A stretch of 64,000 nt of DNA from Nocardioides sp. CFH 31398 (GTDB taxonomy: Bacteria > Actinomycetota > Actinomycetes > Propionibacteriales > Nocardioidaceae): the NCBI RefSeq assembly GCF_022436705.1, contig NZ_JAKUHT010000008.1:186001-250000 (forward strand), read 5' to 3'. Each line of letters starts with the position of its first letter. Position 1 is the first letter of the stretch. The notes under the pieces were generated by a model. It worked only from the letters and a program-made list of their open reading frames with translations. It ran no database searches and had not been told where the DNA came from. Positions 58,921-64,000 of the stretch are shown here, in pieces. Both the position numbers and the translations under genes were made by a program.

Positions 58921-60018
58921 ATGAGCCTGGCCACCACCGTACTGCGGTCCAAGGCGCTCGCCGCGCTGACCTCGCCGCACGGGGTCGACCGGTACCTCGA
59001 GCTCGTCAACCCGATGTGGGCCGCCCACGAGGTCCGCGCCCGCATCGTCGAGAAGACCGTCGAGGTCGACGTCGAGGGCCACCCGCGCGTCGCCACCCTG
59101 ACGCTGCAGCCCACCTCGACCTGGCGCGGTCACCGCGCCGGCCAGCACGTCCAGGTGGGCGTGGCGATCCCCGGCGAGGGCGGCGGTCGTCGTACGACGC
59201 GCGTCTTCACGATCTCCAGCCTCGACTCCCGCCCGGGCGACCGCTTCACCCTCACCATGCGGGCCAACCCCGACGCTCCCGAGGGTCGCGGCGTCTCGCG
59301 GTACCTGGTCGACGAGGCCCCCGTCGGGACCATCGTGCACCTGAGCCAGGCCGAGGGCGACTTCGTGCTGCCGGACTCCGTCCCGGAGCACATCGTCCTC
59401 ATCTCGGGCGGCTCCGGGATCACCCCGGTGATGTCGATGCTGCGCTCGCTGCAGAACCGCACCCACCGCGGCCGCATCACCTTCATCCACTACGCCCAGT
59501 CGCCGGAGCACCAGATCTACGCCGACGAGCTGCGCGAGGTGGCCCGCACCGGCTACGGCGTCGACCTCCACCTGCTCCACCCGGAGCTGGGGGACCCGAA
59601 CCTGTCGCCCGCCTGGCTGGAGCGGCTCGTGCCGGGCTACAGCGACGTCCCCACTTGGGTCTGCGGACCGGCCCCGCTCGTCGAGGGCGTCAAGGACGCG
59701 TACGGCGACTCCGAGAACCTGCACGTCGAGTACTTCAAGCCGCCGCGCACCACCGCCGGCGAGGCGGGTGGCGAGGTGACCTTCACCCGCAGCGGCAAGA
59801 CTGCGCCGAACACGGGCGAGTCGCTGCTGGAGCAGGCGGAGGCCCTCGGTCTGAGCCCCGAGTACGGCTGCCGCATGGGCATCTGCTTCTCCTGCGTCTC
59901 CCGCAAGACCGACGGCGTCACCCGTGACGTCGTCTCCGGCGAGACCTCGACGCTGCCCGACGAGGAGATCCGCATCTGCGTCAGCGCCCCCGAGGGCGAC
60001 TGCGCCGTGGACCTCTGA
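58921..60018 (+). CDS. ferredoxin reductase for acyl-CoA desaturase (Rv3230c-like)
   Basis: Fusion of a ferredoxin reductase and [2Fe-2S] ferredoxin, 365 residues. FAD is bound around RVFTISSLDSRPGD. NADPH is bound around ISGGSGITPVMSML and VCGPAPLVEGV. The C-terminal ferredoxin has Cys in GCRMGICFSCVSRK and a later RICVSA. It supplies electrons to the desaturase encoded next, the same pairing as Rv3230c and DesA3 (Rv3229c). ATG 58921 has GGGGGA about ten bases upstream. The gap to the desaturase is 59 bases. Confidence 0.93.
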   Translation: MSLATTVLRSKALAALTSPHGVDRYLELVNPMWAAHEVRARIVEKTVEVDVEGHPRVATLTLQPTSTWRGHRAGQHVQVGVAIPGEGGGRRTTRVFTISSLDSRPGDRFTLTMRANPDAPEGRGVSRYLVDEAPVGTIVHLSQAEGDFVLPDSVPEHIVLISGGSGITPVMSMLRSLQNRTHRGRITFIHYAQSPEHQIYADELREVARTGYGVDLHLLHPELGDPNLSPAWLERLVPGYSDVPTWVCGPAPLVEGVKDAYGDSENLHVEYFKPPRTTAGEAGGEVTFTRSGKTAPNTGESLLEQAEALGLSPEYGCRMGICFSCVSRKTDGVTRDVVSGETSTLPDEEIRICVSAPEGDCAVDL

Positions 60019-60077
60019 GACCCACCGCCCTGACCGACATCCCGCACGACACCCTCACCCCGGAGAGGACACCGGAC

Positions 60078-61202
60078 ATGACCACCAAGGACGTGCCCAC
60101 CCTGACCCCCGAGCAGCTCGAGTCGTTCGGCGAGGAGATGGACGCCATCCGCCGCCGCATCCTCGACGACCTCGGCGAGAAGGACGCGGAGTACATCCGC
60201 AACGTCGTGAAGGCGCAGCGCGGTTTCGAGACCGTCGGCCGCGCCCTGTTCTACCTGCCGCCGGCCTGGCCGCTCGCGGTGGCGTCGCTGAGCATCTCCA
60301 AGATCCTCGACAACATGGAGATCGGCCACAACGTCATGCACGGCCAGTACGACTGGATGGGCGACCCGGGCCTGAACTCCCGCATGTACGAGTGGGACAA
60401 CGTCTGCCCGAGCGAGCAGTGGAAGAACTCCCACAACTACATCCACCACACCTTCACCAACATCCTCGGCAAGGACCGTGACATCGGGTACGGCGTGCTG
60501 CGGATGGACGAGGACCAGAAGTGGCACCCCTACTACCTGGGGAACCCGGTCTACGCCCTGCTGCTGATGATCTTCTTCGAGTGGGGCGTGGCCCTGCACG
60601 ACCTCGAGGTGGAGAACATCGTCGCCGGCAAGCGCAAGATCGAGGAGAACAAGGCCCTCCACGCCGGCATCATGCGGAAGGTCAAGCGCCAGGCGCTGAA
60701 GGACTACGTGCTCTTCCCGGCGCTGACCGGCCCGCTGTTCGTCCCCACCCTGGCGGGCAACGCGGTGGCCAACCTGGTCCGCAACGTGTGGGCGTTCAAC
60801 ATCATCTTCTGCGGCCACTTCCCGACCGGCGTGGCCACCTTCAGCCAGGAGGAGTGCGAGAACGAGACCCGCGGCCACTGGTACTACCGCCAGCTGCTGG
60901 GGTCGGCCAACATCACCGGCGGCTCGCTGTTCCACGTGATGACCGGCAACCTGTCGCACCAGATCGAGCACCACCTGTTCCCGGACCTCCCGGCACGCCG
61001 CTACCCGGAGATCGCCGTCGAGGTGCGCGAGATCTGCGAGCGCTACGGCCTGCCCTACAACACCGGCGGTCTGACCAAGCAGCTGTTCAGCGTGGCCAGC
61101 AAGATCTGCCGGATGGCGCTGCCCGACCGGAAGAAGAAGACCGAGGCCCCCGCGGACGACGTCCGCGCCGACGCCCCGGTGCGCGAGACCGTCGCCGCCT
61201 GA
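60078..61202 (+). CDS. desA3: acyl-CoA desaturase, DesA3-like
   Basis: Membrane di-iron fatty-acid desaturase of 374 residues. It should insert a delta-9 double bond into stearoyl- or palmitoyl-CoA. The three histidine boxes are GHNVMHGQY (HxxxH) near residue 80, HNYIHHTFTN (HxxxHH) near 118, and HQIEHHLFPD (HxxHH) near 295. Hydrophobic segments lie at about 50-70 and 150-170, with others between. ATG 60078 has GGAGAGG upstream. The C-terminal 30 residues are a Lys/Asp/Ala-rich tail. A terminator follows. Confidence 0.95.
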   Translation: MTTKDVPTLTPEQLESFGEEMDAIRRRILDDLGEKDAEYIRNVVKAQRGFETVGRALFYLPPAWPLAVASLSISKILDNMEIGHNVMHGQYDWMGDPGLNSRMYEWDNVCPSEQWKNSHNYIHHTFTNILGKDRDIGYGVLRMDEDQKWHPYYLGNPVYALLLMIFFEWGVALHDLEVENIVAGKRKIEENKALHAGIMRKVKRQALKDYVLFPALTGPLFVPTLAGNAVANLVRNVWAFNIIFCGHFPTGVATFSQEECENETRGHWYYRQLLGSANITGGSLFHVMTGNLSHQIEHHLFPDLPARRYPEIAVEVREICERYGLPYNTGGLTKQLFSVASKICRMALPDRKKKTEAPADDVRADAPVRETVAA

Positions 61203-61232
61203 GCCCCGCTCGGCACGACGCGAGCGACGTCA

Positions 61233-61260
61233 CCCGTCCTGGCCTAGCCAGGGCGGGTTT
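61233..61260 (+). terminator. intrinsic terminator after the desaturase
   Basis: CCCGTCCTGGC and GCCAGGGCGGG form an eleven-pair stem, with one T-G wobble, around a CTA loop. TTT follows directly. It lies 31 bases after the desaturase stop and just upstream of a small gene that therefore needs its own promoter. Confidence 0.8.
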
Positions 61261-61281
61261 CGTCGTACCACGATGGGGCGC

Positions 61282-61491
61282 ATGGACGAGCGGTTGACGA
61301 AGGGCGAGATCCGCAAGGACGCGGTCCAGGACGCCGTCGAGGCCACGGCCGGCACGGTGGGCCAGGTCGCGACGATCCTGACGGGCGCGGTGCGCGACGT
61401 CGCCTCCGCGATCGGGGGCCTCGCGACGGACATCTTCGAGATCAGGGACGCCGCCCGTCGCGCCTCCGAGCAGTCGGAGCAGTCCGACTAG
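61282..61491 (+). CDS. small conserved-looking protein of unknown function
   Basis: Protein of 69 residues, one amphipathic helical region (DAVQDAVEATAGTVGQVATILTGAVRDVASAIGGLATD is its body, seen in parts), with charged ends. No known motif; a phasin-like or membrane-associated helix is possible. ATG 61282 has GGGGCG nearby; ATG 61273 would add three residues. It stands between a terminator and a repeat array, with the repeats following 60 bases after its stop. Confidence 0.65.
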   Translation: MDERLTKGEIRKDAVQDAVEATAGTVGQVATILTGAVRDVASAIGGLATDIFEIRDAARRASEQSEQSD

Positions 61492-61550
61492 TCCGGGCAG
61501 TCCGAGCACCCCACCTGGGCCGACGAGGACACCACCACCTCCCGACCGCC

Positions 61551-61801
61551 GAGTCGGCCCGAACGCTCGCCCCAGGGACGCCGAGTCGGCCCGAACGCTC
61601 GCCTCAGGCGCGCCGAGTCGGCCCGAACGCTCGCCCCAGGCGCGCCGAGTCGGCCCGAACGCTCGCCCCAGCGGCGCCGAGTCGGCCCGAACGCTCGCCC
61701 CAGGGACGCCGAGTCGGCCCGGACGCGTGCTCCAGGGGCGCCGAGTCGGCCCCAACGAGTGCCCTAGGGACGCCGAGTCGGCCTGAACGCGTGCCTGACG
61801 C
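61551..61801 (+). repeat. array of eight 32-bp tandem repeats
   Basis: Units begin GAGTCGGCC at 61551, 61583, 61615, 61647, 61679, 61711, 61743 and 61775, exactly 32 bases apart. The 11-base core GCCGAGTCGGC is a near-palindrome with a central G. The first five are nearly identical, and the last three drift. The array points along the upstream small gene. The gap 61492-62088 is otherwise empty of genes. Confidence 0.92.
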
Positions 61802-61855
61802 GTTCGACCAACCCATGACGAGCTCGCCGGGACCAGAGGCGCCGGGTGCGTTCGG

Positions 61856-62088
61856 GCCGACTCGGCGTCGTACGGCGGTGCGTTGGGGCCGACTCAGCGT
61901 CGTACGGCGGTGCGTTGGGGCCGAGTCGGCGTCGTACGGCGGTGCGTTGGGGCCGACTCAGCGTCGTACGGCGGTGCGTTGGGGCCGACTTGGCGTCGTA
62001 CGGCGGTGCGTTGGGGCCGACTCGGCGTCGTACGGCGGTGCGTTGGGGCCGACTCGGCGTCGTACGGCGGTGCGTTGGGGCCGACTCG
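61856..62088 (-). repeat. facing array of eight inverted 32-bp repeats
   Basis: Units begin GCCGA(C/G)T(C/T) at 61856, 61888, 61920, 61952, 61984, 62016, 62048 and 62080, also exactly 32 bases apart. On the minus strand they read CGAGTCGGC or a one-base variant, followed by a CCCAACGCA block not shared with most of the facing array. Single-base variants occur at the palindrome centre (CTCAG, CTTGG, GAGTC). The last copy ends directly at the stop codon of the minus-strand DUF6104 gene. Confidence 0.92.
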
Positions 62089-62265
62089 TCAGTCCTCGGG
62101 GTCGTCGAGGCGGGCGAGCCAGGTCGCCAGCGCCTCGACGGTGCCCTCGGTCTCCGGGTGGGTGTCGACGTACTCCCGGAGGCGGTCGGCGACCCAGGCG
62201 AGGGTCACCTCCTCCTCGCCGCGCCGCTCCTCGAGCTCCTCGAGCCCGCGGTCGGTGAAGTACAC
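62089..62265 (-). CDS. DUF6104 family small protein
   Basis: Protein of 58 residues: YFTDRGLEELEERRGEEEVT, then a helical LAWVADRLREYVDTHPE and the closing ATWLARLDDPED. This is the DUF6104 pattern found next to kgd in Streptomyces and relatives; function is unknown. GTG 62265 has GAGGAGG six bases upstream and lies 17 bases after the kgd stop, so it is probably co-transcribed with it. Confidence 0.88.
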   Translation of the reverse strand: MYFTDRGLEELEERRGEEEVTLAWVADRLREYVDTHPETEGTVEALATWLARLDDPED

Positions 62266-62282
62266 CGTGCCTCCTCGACCGC

Positions 62283-64000
62283 TCAGTCCGAGGAGCCGCC
62301 GTCGAACGCCCGCGCCACGAGGTCCTTCTGCTCGTCCGTGTGACGCTTGAGCGTGCCGACCGACGGGGCGGCCGACGCGGCCCGGGTGACCGGCTCGACG
62401 GTGACGTCGAGCTGGGGCCAGACGTTGAGGGCGAAATTGGGCCACGGGCCCATGTTCATCGGCTCGTCCTGGACCCAGGCGACGCGCTGCAGGTTGGGGT
62501 AGCGCTCGATCTCGGCCTTGATCTCGTCGACCGGCCGCGGGTAGAGCTGCTCCACGCGGCCGAGGGCGACGGTCTCGTCCTCGCGCTTGGTGCGCTCCAC
62601 GAAGAGGTCCCACGACACGCGACCCGACGACAGCAGCAGCGTGCGCACCTTCTCGGGGTCCGCCTTCGCGTCGCCGATGAACGGCTGGAAGGTGCCCGAG
62701 GTGAACTCGTCCGGCTGCGAGGCGGCCTCCTTGCGCCGCAGCAGCTGCTTCGGCGTGAAGACCACCATCGGGCGGTGACGGTCGCTGAAGGCGTGGCGCC
62801 GCAGCAGGTGGAAGTACGACGCCGAGCTCGACGGCTGCGCCACGACGAACGCGTCCTCCGCCGTCATCGCCAGGAAGCGCTCGATGCGGGCCGAGGAGTG
62901 GTCCGGCCCCTGGCCCTCGTAGCCGTGGGGGAGCAGCAGGACGACGCCCGACTGCTGGCCCCACTTCGTCTCGCCGGCGGTGATGAACTCGTCGATGATC
63001 GTCTGCGCGCCGTTGACGAAGTCACCGAACTGCGCCTCCCAGGCCACGAGGGCCTCGGGGCGGGCGACGGAGTAGCCGTACTCGAACCCGAGGGCGGCGT
63101 ACTCGCTGAGCAGCGAGTCGTAGACGAAGAACTTCGCCTGGTCCTCGGTGAGGTTGGCCAGCGGCACCCACTCGTCGGCGTTGGTGCGGTCGATGATCGT
63201 CGCGAACCGCTGCACGAAGGTGCCGCGACGCGAGTCCTGCCCGGCCAGACGCACGGGGCGCCCGTCCATGAGCAGCGAGCCGAACGCGATGATCTCGCCG
63301 GCGCCCCAGTCGATCGGGCCCTCGGTGATCGCGGCGGCCCGGCGCTGCAGCTGCGGCAGCACCTTCGGGTGGACGGTGAAGCCATCCGGCGGGGTGATGT
63401 AGGCGTCGGAGATCCGCTTGAGGACCTCCTGGCTGACGGCCGTCGGCTGATCCCCGGCAGGCTTCTCCGGGTAGTCCGGGACCGTCGTCCACTCCTTCGG
63501 CGGCTCCTTGCCGGCCTCGCGGACCTCGTTGAACACACGCTCGAGCTGGGCCTGGTAGTCCCGCAGGACCTCCTCGGCCTCCTCGATCGTGATGTCACCG
63601 CGACCGATGAGCGACTCCGTGTAGAGCTTGCGCACGGAGCGCTTCTGCTCGATCAGGTCGTACATCAGCGGCTGCGTGTACGACGGGTCGTCGCCCTCGT
63701 TGTGGCCGCGGCGGCGGTAGCAGACGAGGTCGATGACGACGTCCTTCTGGAACGTCTGGCGGTACTCGAACGCCAGCCGTGCCGCCCGGATGCAGGCCTC
63801 GGGGTCGTCGCCGTTCACGTGGAAGATCGGCGCCTGGACCATCCGCGCGACGTCCGTGCAGTACAGCGTCGAGCGCGAGGAGCCGGGGGAGGTGGTGAAC
63901 CCGACCTGGTTGTTGACGATGACGTGGACGGTGCCGCCCGTGCGGTAGCCGCGCAGCTGCGACAGGTTCAGCGTCTCCGCGACGACGCCCTGGCCGGCGA
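62283..64000 (-). CDS. kgd: 2-oxoglutarate dehydrogenase E1/Kgd, C-terminal part (runs off window)
   Basis: Partial gene; about 572 codons are inside the window and the 5' end is beyond 64000. The protein is the ThDP-dependent E1/decarboxylase part of the actinobacterial Kgd, which feeds succinyl-CoA or semialdehyde to the TCA cycle. Landmarks are HVIVNNQVGFTTSP, PIFHVNGDDPEACIRAARLA, LVCYRRRGHNEGDDPSYTQP, HGYEGQGPDHSSARIERFL and the C-terminal WVQDEPMNMGPW. The usual N-terminal acyltransferase domain of Kgd cannot be checked here. The DUF6104 gene follows at 17 bases. Confidence 0.95.
   Translation of the reverse strand, partial: AGQGVVAETLNLSQLRGYRTGGTVHVIVNNQVGFTTSPGSSRSTLYCTDVARMVQAPIFHVNGDDPEACIRAARLAFEYRQTFQKDVVIDLVCYRRRGHNEGDDPSYTQPLMYDLIEQKRSVRKLYTESLIGRGDITIEEAEEVLRDYQAQLERVFNEVREAGKEPPKEWTTVPDYPEKPAGDQPTAVSQEVLKRISDAYITPPDGFTVHPKVLPQLQRRAAAITEGPIDWGAGEIIAFGSLLMDGRPVRLAGQDSRRGTFVQRFATIIDRTNADEWVPLANLTEDQAKFFVYDSLLSEYAALGFEYGYSVARPEALVAWEAQFGDFVNGAQTIIDEFITAGETKWGQQSGVVLLLPHGYEGQGPDHSSARIERFLAMTAEDAFVVAQPSSSASYFHLLRRHAFSDRHRPMVVFTPKQLLRRKEAASQPDEFTSGTFQPFIGDAKADPEKVRTLLLSSGRVSWDLFVERTKREDETVALGRVEQLYPRPVDEIKAEIERYPNLQRVAWVQDEPMNMGPWPNFALNVWPQLDVTVEPVTRAASAAPSVGTLKRHTDEQKDLVARAFDGGSSD

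Noticed and set aside
61551..62088. CRISPR array
   Set aside because: The units are contiguous 32-bp repeats with no unique spacers, no leader, and no cas genes nearby.
61846..62343. Repeat protein encoded by the arrays
   Set aside because: A 32-base unit shifts frame each copy, there is no ribosome site, and frames stay open only because the repeat lacks stop codons.

Overview
This is a very high-GC chromosomal window from an actinobacterium. GTG starts are frequent, and neighbouring genes often overlap by one to four bases (GTGA, ATGA, TGATG). Several genes are actinobacterial hallmarks: a WhiB1-like Fe-S regulator beside a PdtaS-like kinase, sigma-R/RsrA, the 24-residue ribosomal protein bL37, Ni-superoxide dismutase with its maturation protease, SigF/RsbW, DUF5709 and DUF6104 proteins, and a Kgd-type 2-oxoglutarate dehydrogenase. 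Taken with the phenylacetate, BCCT and desaturase genes, I infer a Nocardioides-like member of the Propionibacteriales. The family call is inference; the phylum is secure. I found no transposase, integrase, CRISPR array, rRNA or tRNA.

Layout. 0.1-3.2 kb: a BCCT transporter coupled to an OpuAC-type lipoprotein, then Hsp20. 3.2-6.0 kb: a hairpin-rich leader and two overlapping CNNM/CorC-type membrane proteins. 6.0-9.0 kb: a GXWXG protein, a Baeyer-Villiger-type monooxygenase and a TauE/SafE permease. 9.3-16.6 kb: a phenylacetate block with paaZ divergent from paaABCDE-paaI, and a TetR regulator closing the block. A palindromic operator lies between paaZ and paaA. The genes for CoA ligation and later beta-oxidation (paaK, F, G, H, J) are absent. 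16.6-25.3 kb: an alpha/beta hydrolase, an acyl-CoA ligase coupled to an unknown zinc-ribbon protein, VOC and YceI proteins, MarR, an MatC-like permease, a small phosphatase and an AraC regulator. 25.3-27.9 kb: a two-component system plus DUF5709. 28-31.2 kb: two tandem secreted putative metalloproteases of equal length. 31.4-34.6 kb: a cytidylyltransferase, DUF445, S4, FKBP and CBS proteins.

34.7-41.8 kb: a housekeeping block of hisN, DUF2231, rsgA, aroA, DoxX, an HMCES/YedK protein, a hydrolase, sigR-rsrA and bL37. sigR is preceded by a textbook sigma-R promoter. 41.9-49 kb: a GDSL hydrolase, an FlK-like thioesterase, an ECF sigma factor with a coupled membrane protein, a lipoprotein, a ThDP enzyme and a DUF2785 protein. 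49-52.7 kb: pdtaS, whiB1, a membrane protein, and sigF with its anti-sigma gene. 52.8-55.1 kb: a secreted phosphoesterase, sodN and the divergent sodX. 55.2-61.5 kb: malic enzyme, a quinone-oxidoreductase/SDR pair, then a TetR divergent from a ferredoxin reductase and acyl-CoA desaturase operon. 62.1-64 kb: a DUF6104 protein and the 3' part of kgd, which runs off the window.

Much of 34-61 kb resembles the Mycobacterium tuberculosis Rv3219-Rv3230c neighbourhood (whiB1, pdtaS, rshA, sigH, aroA, rsgA, reductase, desA3), but expanded and rearranged.

The most unusual signal is non-coding. Two convergent gene pairs (33.1-33.5 kb and 61.5-62.1 kb) are separated by facing arrays of exactly 32-bp tandem repeats. 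Every unit carries CGAGTCGGC or a one-base variant, and that word always points with the upstream gene. A third convergent pair (15.8 kb) holds an 82-nt near-perfect hairpin, and the 9.2 kb gap holds a 30-bp palindrome with a shorter relative. Regulation in the window can be read from several candidate operators, two sigma-factor promoters and several terminator hairpins.
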